A stretch of DNA of 64,000 bases from Saussurea involucrata (lineage: Eukaryota; Streptophyta; Magnoliopsida; Asterales; Asteraceae): the NCBI GenBank assembly GCA_033807775.1, contig CM066314.1, forward strand, positions 94,714,929 to 94,778,928. The letters are read 5' to 3'. The translations under genes were made by a program, and so were the position numbers. Of this stretch, positions 33,969 to 44,258 are shown piece by piece (position 1 is the stretch's first letter; every line of letters starts with the position of its first letter). The notes beneath the pieces were generated by a model that made no database searches, was not told the DNA's origin, and saw only the letters and a list, made by a program, of their open reading frames with translations.

Positions 33969-36900
33969 TTGCAGGGCTGTCATGTGTGGTTTTTAGATTC
34001 AGGAGCTTCAAGACACATGACAGGTCAGAAGTCTTTTCTATCAAACTTCACAGAAAAGGCTGGAGGAGCAGTAAACTTTGGAAATAACAGCAAAGGACAA
34101 GTCAAAGGTTATGGGGATTTAACTAAAGGGGATCTGACTATCCAAAAGGTTTTCTATGTTGAAGGATTACAGCATAATCTTTTCAGCATAAGTCAGTTTT
34201 TAGACAGTCTTTGTCAAATTAAGTTTCAAATAACAGGTTGCATGATTTTAACTGAAAATGATGTTAAAGTCTTCTGGGCCAAAAGACATATGGACTTATT
34301 TGTAGTTAATTTTTCAAAATTGAAAACATTAAATACAGTTTGTCTTTTATCAAAATCAACTGCAAATGAATGCTGGCTTTGGCACAGAAGATGTTCTCAT
34401 CTGAATTTCAAAGATCTTAATAATCTTGTTGCAAAACATTTGGTTAAAGGCTTACCAAAGCTTAAATTTGAAAAAGAATCATTATGCTCAGCTTGTGAAA
34501 TGGGCAAGATGAAAAAGAGTTCTCACAAATTAAAAATGGACTCATCTTGCAAAGCACCATTAGAAATGATTCATACTGATCTTTGTGGTCCAATTTCAGT
34601 TCAATCTATGGGAGGAAAGAAATATATGCTTGTGATTGTTGATGAATTATCCAGATACACATGGGTTGAGTTCCTAAGAGCTAAGTCAGAAGCTGCTACT
34701 ACATTGATAAATTTTATCAAAAGGATTCAAGTTCTCTTACAACTTCAAGTTCAGAAAATCAGAAGTGATAATGGAACAGAGTTCAGAAATGAGACTCTTC
34801 AGAATTTTTTAGAAAGTTCTGGGATTTCTCACAATTTTTCTGCTGTCAGAACTCCTCAACAAAATGGTGTTGTTGAAAGGAAGAATAGAACTCTAGTTGA
34901 AGCTGCGAGAACAATGCTGGCTTATGCAAATCTTCCTACTTTCCTATGGGCTGAAGCAATTGCAACTGCTTGTTTTACACAAAATAGAACTTTAATCAAT
35001 AAGAGATTAAATAAGACTGCTTATGAACTGATAAATAAAAGAAAACCATTAATCAAATTCTTTCATGTTTTTGGTTGCAGGTGCTATGTTCTCAGAGACA
35101 GAGAAAATCTTGCCAAATTCGATAAAAAGGCAGATGAAGGATACTTTGTGGGTTATTCTTTAACTTCCAAAGCATTCAGAATCTACAATAGAAGAACCAA
35201 GAGGATGATGGAGAGCATAAATGTAACTTTTGATGAAGCCAGAATGCGGACTTCTGAACAAGACAGTTCAGAACTCATGCTGAACAAGACAAAAATGACT
35301 TCTGATACAAATTCTAATCCTATCTGTTCAGAACTCAATTTACTATTTAAGGATGCTTTTAGTGAACTAATTTATGATTCTTATGCAGAATATGAAAACC
35401 CAAAGATGGTCAAAGAGATGAAAAATAAGACTCCAGAAATAGTTCAATCAACTGTAATTTCTGACAAAGGTCCATCAGAGGAATGTCCAAATCTAATACA
35501 TACAAGTGGTGAAAATTCTGAACCTTGTAATCAGAATTCTGATTCTTGTACTCAGAACTCTGAACAAGTCACTCTGAATTCTGACTTCATTAATCAGAAC
35601 CCAAACTTGGATATGACTTCTATTCATACATCAGAAAAAGGGGACAGTTCAGAATTACAAGCAATCATTGATGAGAATGATGCAAACAACAATTATTCAG
35701 AGATTGATGTACTTCCTAGTGCAAATAAATGGACTAAAAATCATCCTATTCATCAAGTAATAGGTGATCCTTCAGAAGGAGTAAAAACCAGATCAGCTAC
35801 AGCAAATGAAGCAATGTTTGCTGGTTTCTTGAGTGTAATTGAACCAAAGAAAGCTAATGAAGCCTTAGAGGATCCAGACTGGATTTCAGCAATGCAAGAG
35901 GAATTGCTTCAATTTGAAAGAAATAAAGTCTGGAGACTCATCCCAAAGCCTGAAGGTAAATCTATTATTGGAACTAAATGGGTGTTCAGAAACAAAAAGG
36001 ATGAATCAGGTGTTGTCATCAGAAACAAGGCAAGATTGGTTGCTAAGGGATACTGTCAACAAGAGGGAATTGATTATGATGAGACATTTGCACCAGTGGC
36101 AAGAATTGAGGCAATCCGAATATTTTTAGCCTATGCTGCACATAAAAACTTCAAGGTGTATCAAATGGATGTCAAATCAGCCTTTCTAAATGGCAAACTT
36201 AATGAAGAGGTGTATGTCCATCAACCTGAAGGTTTTGTTGATCCAGAATTCCCTGATCATGTTTATATTTTAGACAAAGCTTTATATGGTCTAAAACAAG
36301 CACCACGAGCCTGGTATGACACTCTTACTAAACACCTGTTAGGTTCAGGATTCAAGAAAGGAAAAATTGACACAACTTTATTTTTAAAGAAACAGGGTGA
36401 TGATTTGATTCTGATTCAGATTTATGTTGATGACATAATATTTGGTTCTACCAGTCCAGAATTATGTGATAATTTTTCAAAAATCATGTCATCTGAATTT
36501 GAAATGAGCATGATGGGTGAACTGAATTTTTTCCTTGGTCTTCAAGTCAAACAACTACCAAAAGGTATTTTCATAAATCAAGGAAAATATGTCAGAGATA
36601 TTCTGAAAAAGTTCAAAATGTCTGATTGTGCTTCTATGAGAACACCTATGGCAACTAACATAAAGTTAGATGCTGATCTCAAAGGTGTTTCAGCAGATAT
36701 CAAACTTTATAGAGGCATGATTGGATCATTACTTTATTTGACTGCAAGTAGACCAGATATCATGTTTTCTACCTGTTTCTGTGCTAGATTTCAATCTAAC
36801 CCGAAAGAATCACATATGTTGGCTGTCAAAAGGATTTTAAGATATCTCAAAGGAACACCTGATCTAGGTTTATGGTATCCAAAAGAAACTGACTTCAAAT

Positions 36901-37370
36901 TGACTGCTTTCACTGATGCTGATCATGCAGGAAGTAGGTTGGACAGAAAGAGTACATCTGGTGCTTGTCACTTTTTGGGAGATAAAATAGTGAGTTGGGC
37001 ATCAAAGAAGCAGAATTGTGTATCCACTTCAACTGCTGAAGCAAAGTATGTTGCTGCTGCTGCTTCATGCTCTCAAACATTGTGGATGAGAACACAACTC
37101 ATGGACTATGGATATCAGCTTAACAAGATTCCCATCTATTGTGACTCAGAAAGTGCAATTGCCATTACTCAGAACCCTGTTCAACATTCAAAAACTAAAC
37201 ATATAGATGTGAGGTATCATTTTATAAAGGACTATGTGGAAAAAGGAACTATAGAGATGCACTTTGTGCATACAAAGTATCAATTGGCTGACTTGTTCAC
37301 AAAGCCTCTTGATCACAAAAGGTTTTCTTTTCTCATATGTAAAATAGGAATGCTTAATCTGCCTAATTGA
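33969..37370 (+). CDS. pol: Element C Pol polyprotein (open, 1133 codons)
   Basis: Open throughout, in a different frame from gag. Protease LDSGASRHMTG (Asp at residue 10), integrase zinc region (HLNFK...CSACEMGK), core (HTDLCGPI, SDNGTEF, QNGVVERKNRT), a Ser-Gln-Asn-rich linker, RT (YQMDVKSAFLNG, YVDDIIFGS with Asp821/822), RNase H (DADHAGSRLDRKSTSG). The usual STAEAEY motif reads STAEAKY: the codon at 37044-37046 is AAG, so the Glu I equate with the catalytic RNase H Glu is Lys. 33969 is the first possible codon after an upstream stop, just after CCTTTTGCAG, not an established start. Confidence 0.94.
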   Translation: MQGCHVWFLDSGASRHMTGQKSFLSNFTEKAGGAVNFGNNSKGQVKGYGDLTKGDLTIQKVFYVEGLQHNLFSISQFLDSLCQIKFQITGCMILTENDVKVFWAKRHMDLFVVNFSKLKTLNTVCLLSKSTANECWLWHRRCSHLNFKDLNNLVAKHLVKGLPKLKFEKESLCSACEMGKMKKSSHKLKMDSSCKAPLEMIHTDLCGPISVQSMGGKKYMLVIVDELSRYTWVEFLRAKSEAATTLINFIKRIQVLLQLQVQKIRSDNGTEFRNETLQNFLESSGISHNFSAVRTPQQNGVVERKNRTLVEAARTMLAYANLPTFLWAEAIATACFTQNRTLINKRLNKTAYELINKRKPLIKFFHVFGCRCYVLRDRENLAKFDKKADEGYFVGYSLTSKAFRIYNRRTKRMMESINVTFDEARMRTSEQDSSELMLNKTKMTSDTNSNPICSELNLLFKDAFSELIYDSYAEYENPKMVKEMKNKTPEIVQSTVISDKGPSEECPNLIHTSGENSEPCNQNSDSCTQNSEQVTLNSDFINQNPNLDMTSIHTSEKGDSSELQAIIDENDANNNYSEIDVLPSANKWTKNHPIHQVIGDPSEGVKTRSATANEAMFAGFLSVIEPKKANEALEDPDWISAMQEELLQFERNKVWRLIPKPEGKSIIGTKWVFRNKKDESGVVIRNKARLVAKGYCQQEGIDYDETFAPVARIEAIRIFLAYAAHKNFKVYQMDVKSAFLNGKLNEEVYVHQPEGFVDPEFPDHVYILDKALYGLKQAPRAWYDTLTKHLLGSGFKKGKIDTTLFLKKQGDDLILIQIYVDDIIFGSTSPELCDNFSKIMSSEFEMSMMGELNFFLGLQVKQLPKGIFINQGKYVRDILKKFKMSDCASMRTPMATNIKLDADLKGVSADIKLYRGMIGSLLYLTASRPDIMFSTCFCARFQSNPKESHMLAVKRILRYLKGTPDLGLWYPKETDFKLTAFTDADHAGSRLDRKSTSGACHFLGDKIVSWASKKQNCVSTSTAEAKYVAAAASCSQTLWMRTQLMDYGYQLNKIPIYCDSESAIAITQNPVQHSKTKHIDVRYHFIKDYVEKGTIEMHFVHTKYQLADLFTKPLDHKRFSFLICKIGMLNLPN

Positions 37371-37415
37371 AAATATTTTTTTTCTTAAAAATGCTAAATT
37401 TTTCTAAGTAAAATT

Positions 37416-37600
37416 GTCTGAGTAGTGTACTCAGAACTCTGAGTTTTAAGATTCAGAACTTCTGAGTACTAAGATCAGAACTTCTGAGTCTTGAGTTCAG
37501 AACTTCTGAGTAGTGTATTCAGAACTTCTGAGTCTTGAGTTCAGAACTTCTGAGTCTTGAGATCAGAACCTCTGAATCTTAAGGTCAGAGATTCTGAGTC
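37416..37600 (+). repeat. Array of TCAGAA-C-TTCTGA palindromes
   Basis: About 185 bases directly after pol. Five perfect copies of TCAGAACTTCTGA and three one- or two-base variants, spaced about 20-30 bases with AGTCTTGAG-like linkers. I count 17 TCAGA/TCTGA words here. The arms are perfect inverted copies around one C. Confidence 0.9.
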
Positions 37601-37690
37601 GATACTTCAACAATCTTACTTTCAAAAATTTATTTTTGAGAAATACAAATAACTTCAACTGTATGGATTATGCTTCTTCTATTATTTTTT

Positions 37691-40600
37691 TATCTCATCT
37701 TTATGTATCATTAATAATCAAAAGCATGCTCAAATCAAGGGGGAGCATCAAAATTCTTTTGGAAATCATTTTGTGATGCTTAAAAGATTTGTTTTCATTT
37801 CTTATCTGTTCAAACCTCTTCTGAATAATCAAAATGTTTTATATTGGTCAGAAGTTGATTTTAAAAGACATTTTGGTTACAAGGCAAAATTCTTCTGAGT
37901 CATGGAATCAGAACATCTGTGCGTGTTATTCAGATCTTTGACTTGAGTCAAAATTCTATCCACTAACACGTGTCAGCTTCATATTTGTTTGACAATGCCA
38001 CATATTTCATTTAAATCCTTTGTGGTATTTCACATGTGTTGACTCCGTTATAACATTGATTTCACTTTTCCGTTAAACCTTTCAACTTCGCGGATTTTAA
38101 ATAGGTCTTAAAATCCCTATTTCAAATTTCTTTCAAATTCCAGAGCGAAACGTGAGATACGAATCAAATCCAGAGTTCTTTGAATCTGTTTTTCTTCTTA
38201 AATCATGTCTGAAATACGAAGAAGTGGTCCAATTTCTCTACATTCTACAAAATCGATAATGGATTCATCCGATTCGGAAAATGATGAAGTACAAAATAGA
38301 GTTGCAGAGGAAGGGGCAATAAGAAATGATGAAGAAGGTGAACAAATGGATGAATCTGAAGGAAATGCGGATGAGGTAAACGTTAATATTGAACATGAAC
38401 AGAGTGCTGCAGGTTCTATTATGTCAGATAGATCTATTCTAGTGGAAAGAGTTGTTCCTGAGAGTGAATGGTTGAAATTATCTGAAAATAACTGTGTTAT
38501 ATTGTTTGAGGAAAGTCGTTTTAAGCCTGAACACAGAATTATCATGGAGTTATTCAAACATCATCCGTACAGAAAATGGTTTACAAGAAGTAAAAATGTG
38601 CCTGTTCAGTACATACAACAATGGTGGAAATATCTTAGGTTAGAAGATAATAAGTTTGTGTCTGAAATTGGAGGAGTGACATTTGTCTTATCTATCTCTG
38701 CACTAAGAGAAATGCTGAATCTACCAGAGAAAGATGATGTACAAAGAAGAACAGATTTTGAGGATTTACCCTTAACAGAGGAATTAATAGCAGAGTTTAT
38801 GAAGTTGGGATACAATGAAGGATTGAGGACTCTCAGTTTGTTCAGAAGAAACAAATTACCACCTATTTGGGCTTGCTTCTTTCACGTGGTAAATAAATGT
38901 TTGTCAGGGAAAAATAGTTCTGCTGATCAAGGTTCTAAACAAATTCTTCAGATATTTCAAGGTTTAGTGAAGAATAGGCATTATGACTATACTTTAATAC
39001 TTTGGGAAGATATGAAGAATACATTTGAGAAGAATCAGAAAGCAATTCAGAAGAAAACAAAGGATGCTACACTGACATACATTCCCTACATAAGGTACTG
39101 GCAAATTGTTATTTGGTATGCCATGCAGGAAAACAGAACAATCTCAAGAAGAACAAATGAAGAGCATGGTCCTACATTTTATTTGGGTAAGATGACCTAA
39201 GTAACAAGACTTGAAAACTATCCTACTCATAAACTATTGCCAAAATCACTTAGGAGCTATATTCCAAGGGAGAGTGAGATTTTAAAAGCTTATTGCACCT
39301 CTATGGGAATTGAATTACCTCAAATCCCTACCCAAGAGGACCAACCTGAGAAGAGAGGTGAGGGGTCTAGTCGAATTAGAGAGGGGGAGGATGTTCAGAT
39401 GGGTGAACATTCTGAGAGACTTGAGGGGGAAAATTCTGAGAGCTTGGTTAGATTTGGTGAGGAAAAACAGAATGAGAGTGATGAGGATGAGAGATTGTCA
39501 ACAGAGGTTCAAACAGAAAGAGATGCCTCTGAACCAGCTAATCTTGACCAGGTAACCACAAATGCTATTGGTTCACATCTCTTGGTGTCCAATATTGAAA
39601 CAAACACCATGGACCTAGTGGTGGATCTTGAACAACCCATCCATACCCACTCAGAAGCATTTCAACATGCTACTGTTTCACACAAATCCAGGGAACCATC
39701 CTAAACTCATTTGGAGGGAGGTGATAAATCCCAATTTATTTTTCAACACATTGAGTCTGAATACCACAGTCCTATTCATATTGAGCCTGAAATTCCTTTT
39801 GACACTTGCACAAATCAGGAATTTCGTATTCCTGAAACAACATTCATAGACATACCTAATGTTGGGTGTCGAGGATTGGATGGAAGTCCTGGTGAGGTGA
39901 ACATTACAAAAGCCTCATTCAAATGTGCATCTGTTGTACAAGATGACTGTGTGTTATCTACAGGCCATGAGCTCTCTAGGCACATGAAAACTGGACCATC
40001 TGTTGGTTCAGGTTCACTGTTAGAAACTTCTGAATTTGAAAGGATTCAGAAACAAAACAAGGAGATGGGGGAAAAAGTAGAAAATTTGGAGAAGAGGGTG
40101 GAGGATTTGAATGATGAAGTATCAGATTTGAAAGTTGTGTTGGAGAAAAAGTTGATTTCTGTTGAAACCAAGGTAGATGATGTAAAGAAATCCTTGGATT
40201 CTCACAAAAAGGAGATCGTGGATATAATGTCTGGTTTTCAAAAAGATATGTTAAAACAGATGCAAGGTATTCAGGAATCTATATTGAAAGAACTGAGTGT
40301 ATCTTTGGCTTCTACTTCAAAGCCTCTTGATCCTGTTCCTATTGCAGAAGCTGAACCTGAAGTTGCTTTTAATCAGAACTTGAAAAGGAAGTTTGATGAT
40401 AATGATCCTCATGATCATCAAAAGGGGGAGAAAAGACAAAGGTTAAGTTCTGATGATGATATTGGCATAGAAGATTTTGAGATAGCAGACATGCACTTAG
40501 CCAATACAAAAAGTTCAGAAGATCAGACACAGGAAAATTTAAAGGAGATGGTTCAGATAGTACAGCTTGATAGTTCAGATACAGAAGAAATGGAGTTGGG

Positions 40601-40974
40601 AAGTATTGATAGTAATGAATCAGATAAAACAGAGGAATTGAACTTGGATACTGAGATGGAAGGAAACTCAGATGAAACTGTAGCTATTGAGGAATCTGAT
40701 TTGAGAATAGAAGAAATAGTGGAAATTACAGTGGTAAACAGGTGTACAGATATTGTGGTTTATAACAGAGAAAGGACAATGGAGTCTGAATTAGAAGAAA
40801 GGAGGTTGAATGAAGAATTGATCAGAAGAATGCATAATGAAGTAGTCAGAGCTTTGAGTGTTCAGAAAATTCATAAAGGGATAAAAGTGATAAGACCCAT
40901 TGATCTAATGGGAGAAGAAGACAGAACTGTGGATTATACTCAGGATTTTAAAGATGATTTTAGGTTTAACTTTT
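37691..40974 (+). repeat. Tandem duplication in element C, copy 1 (3284 bp)
   Basis: Matches 40975-44258 at a fixed 3284-bp offset with about 14 differences by eye. Both breakpoints lie in T-runs, giving a TTTT microhomology at the junction (about 40971-40974). It contains the spacer, internal PPT and about the first 920 codons of ORF3. Confidence 0.93.
37735..37746 (+). other. Internal polypurine-tract-like site in element C
   Basis: TCAAGGGGGAGC, the same 12-mer found three times after A pol. It is repeated at 41019-41030 by the duplication. Possibly a second plus-strand primer or a relic of an ancestral 3' end. Confidence 0.6.
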
Positions 40975-41060
40975 TATCTCATCTTTATGTATCATTAATA
41001 ATCAAAAGCATGCTCAAATCAAGGGGGAGCATCAAAATTCTTTTGGAAATCATTTTGTGA
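38205..41060 (+). pseudogene. Element C ORF3, truncated first copy
   Basis: Starts MSEIRRSGPISLHS like the full copy at 41489, but has a private stop (TAA at 39198-39200, where copy 2 has TCA) and the shared TAA at 39702-39704. Past 40974 the frame runs into the duplicated spacer and stops at 41060. It contains the N-terminal module and coiled coil but lacks the C-terminal module. Probably a dead partial duplicate. Confidence 0.9.
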
Positions 41061-44000
41061 TGCTTAAAAGATTTGTTTTCATTTCTTATCTGTTCAAACC
41101 TCTTCTGAATAATCAAAATGTTTTATATTGGTCAGAAGTTGATTTTAAAAGACATTTTGGTTACAAGGCAAAATTCTTCTGAGTCATGGAATCAGAACAT
41201 CTGTGCGTGTTATTCAGATCTTTGACTTGAGTCAAAATTCTATCCACTAACACGTGTCAGCTTCATATTTGTTTGACAATGCCACGTATTTCATTTAAAT
41301 CCTTTGTGGTATTTCACATGTGTTGACTCCGTTATAACATTGATTTCACTTTTCCGTTAAACCTTTCAACTTCGCGGATTTTAAATAGGTCTTAAAATCC
41401 CTATTTCAAATTTCTTTCAAATTCCAGAGCGAAACGTGAGATACGAATCAAATCCAGAGTTCTTTGAATCTGTTTTTCTTCTTAAATCATGTCTGAAATA
41501 CGAAGAAGTGGTCCAATTTCTCTACATTCTACAAAATCGATAATGGATTCATCCGATTCGGAAAATGATGAAGTACAAAATAGAGTTGCAGAGGAAGGGG
41601 CAATAAGAAATGATGAAGAAGGTGAACAAATGGATGAATCTGAAGGAAATGCGGATGAGGTAAACGTTAATATTGAACATGAACAGAGTGCTGCAGGTTC
41701 TATTATGTCAGATAGATCTATTCTAGTGGAAAGAGTTGTTCCTGAGAGTGAATGGTTGAAATTATCTGAAAATAACTGTGTTATATTGTTTGAGGAAAGT
41801 CGTTTTAAGCCTGAACACAGAATTATCATGGAGTTATTCAAACATCATCCGTACAGAAAATGGTTTACAAGAAGTAAAAATGTGCCTGTTCAGTACATAC
41901 AACAATGGTGGAAATATCTTAGGTTAGAAGATAATAAGTTTGTGTCTGAAATTGGAGGAGTGACATTTGTCTTATCTATCTCTGCACTAAGAGAAATGCT
42001 GAATCTACCGGAGAAAGATGATGTACAAAGAAGAACAGATTTTGAGGATTTACCCTTAACAGAGGAATTAATAGCAGAGTTTATGAAGTTGGGATACAAT
42101 GAAGGATTGAGGACTCTCAGTTTGTTCAGAAGAAACAAATTACCACCTATTTGGGCTTGCTTCTTTCACGTGGTAAATAAATGTTTGTCAGGGAAAAATA
42201 GTTCTGCTGATCAAGGTTCTAAACAAATTCTTCAGATATTTCAAGGTTTAGTGAAGAATAGGCATTATGACTATACTTTAATACTTTGGGAAGATATGAA
42301 GAATACATTTGAGAATAATCAGAAAGCAATTCAGAAGAAAACAAAGGATGCTACACTGACATACATTCCCTACATAAGGTACTGGCAAATTGTTATTTGG
42401 TATGCCATGCAAGAAAACAGAACAATCTCAAGAAGAACAAATGAAGAGCATGGTCCTACATTTTATTTGGGTAAGATGACCTCAGTAACAAGACTTGAAA
42501 ACTATCCTACTCATAAACTATTGCCAAAATCACTTAGGAGCTATATTCCAAGGGAGAGTGAGATTTTAAAAGCTTATTGCACCTCTATGGGAATTGAATT
42601 ACCTCAAATCCCTACCCAAGAGGACCAACCTGAGAAGAGAGGTGAGGGGTCTAGTCGAATTAGAGAGGGGGAGGATGTTCAGATGGGTGAACATTCTGAG
42701 AGACTTGAGGGGGAAAATTCTGAGAGCTTGGTTAGATTTGGTGAGGAAAAACAGAATGAGAGTGATGAGGATGAGAGATTGTCAACAGAGGTTCAAACAG
42801 AAAGAGATGCCTCTGAACCAGCTAATCTTGACCAGGTAACCACAAATGCTATTGGTTCACATCTCTTGGTGTCCAATATTGAAACAAACACCATGGACCT
42901 AGTGGTGGATCTTGAACAACCCATCCATACCCACTCAGAAGCATTTCAACATGCTACTGTTTCACACAAATCCAGGGAACCATCCTAAACTCATTTGGAG
43001 GGAGGTGATAAATCCCAATTTATTTTTCAACACATTGAGTCTGAATACCACAGTCCTATTCATATTGAGCCTGAAACTCCTTTTGACACTTGCACCAATC
43101 AGGAATTTCGTATTCCTGAAACAACATTCATAGACATACCTAATGTTGGGTGTCGAGGATTGGATGGAAGTCCTGGTGAGGTGAACATTACAAAAGCCTC
43201 ATTCAAATGTGCATCTGTTGTACAAGATGACTGTGTGTTATCTACAGGCCATGAGCTCTCTGGGCACATGAAAACTGGACCATCTGTTGGTTCAGGTTCA
43301 CTGTTAGAAACTTCTAAATTTGAAAAGATTCAGAAACAAAACAAGGAGATGGGGGAAAAAGTAGAAAATTTGGAGAAGAGGGTGGAGGATTTGAATGATG
43401 AAGTATCAGATTTGAAAGTTGTGTTGGAGAAAAAGTTGATTTCTGTTGAAACCAAGGTAGATGATGTAAAGAAATCCTTGGATTCTCACAAAAAGGAGAT
43501 CGTGGATATAATGTCTGGTTTTCAAAAAGATATGTTAAAACAGATGCAAGGTATTCAGGAATCTATATTGAAAGCACTGAGTGTATCTTTGGCTTCTACT
43601 TCAAAGCCTCTTGATTCTGTTCCTATTGCAGAAGCTGAACCTGAAGTTGCTTTTAATCAGAACTTGAAAAGGAAGTTTGATGATAATGATCCTCATGATC
43701 ATCAAAAGGGGGAGAAAAGACAAAGGTTAAGTTCTGATGATGATATTGGCATAGAAGATTTTGAGATAGCAGACATGCACTTAGCCAATACAAAAAGTTC
43801 AGAAGATCAGACACAGGAAAATTTAAAGGAGATGGTTCAGATAGTACAGCTTGATAGTTCAGATACAGAAGAAATGGAGTTGGGAAGTATTGATAGTAAT
43901 GAATCAGATAAAACAGAGGAATTGAACTTGGATACTGAGATGGAAGGAAACTTAGATGAAACTGTAGCTATTGAGGAATCTGATTTGAGAATAGAAGAAA

Positions 44001-44258
44001 TAGTGGAAATTACAGTGGTAAACAGGTGTATAGATATTGTGGTTTATAACAGAGAAAGGACAATGGAGTCTGAATTAGAAGAAAGGAGGTTGAATGAAGA
44101 ATTGATCAGAAGAATGCATAATGAAGTAGTCAGAGCTTTGAGTGTTCAGAAAATTCATAAAGGGATAAAAGTGATAAGACCCATTGATCTAATGGGAGAA
44201 GAAGACAGAACTGTGGATTATACTCAGGATTTTAAAGATGATTTTAGGTTTAACTTTT
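40975..44258 (+). repeat. Tandem duplication in element C, copy 2 (3284 bp)
   Basis: Second unit; it continues without a break into the C-terminal half of ORF3, so this copy keeps the ancestral context at its right end. Confidence 0.93.

Larger units (their letters stand above)
37371..38204 (+). promoter_or_regulatory. Element C pol-ORF3 spacer
   Basis: Non-coding. Holds the palindrome array (37416-37600), an internal PPT-like 12-mer (37735-37746), the start of the duplicated unit (37691) and a weak TATA-like TTTAAATAG at 38096-38104, about 100 bases before the ORF3 ATG (38205). The second copy of the TATA-like site is at 41380-41388. Confidence 0.55.

Noticed and set aside
37416..37600. CRISPR-like array
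   Set aside because: The units are 13-bp palindromes with similar short linkers inside a plant retrotransposon; there are no unique spacers and no cas genes.
42980..43000. Programmed readthrough signal at the C ORF3 stop
   Set aside because: The codon is TAA followed by ACTCAT, not the leaky UAG-CARYYA context, so I treat it as a mutation unless relatives conserve it.
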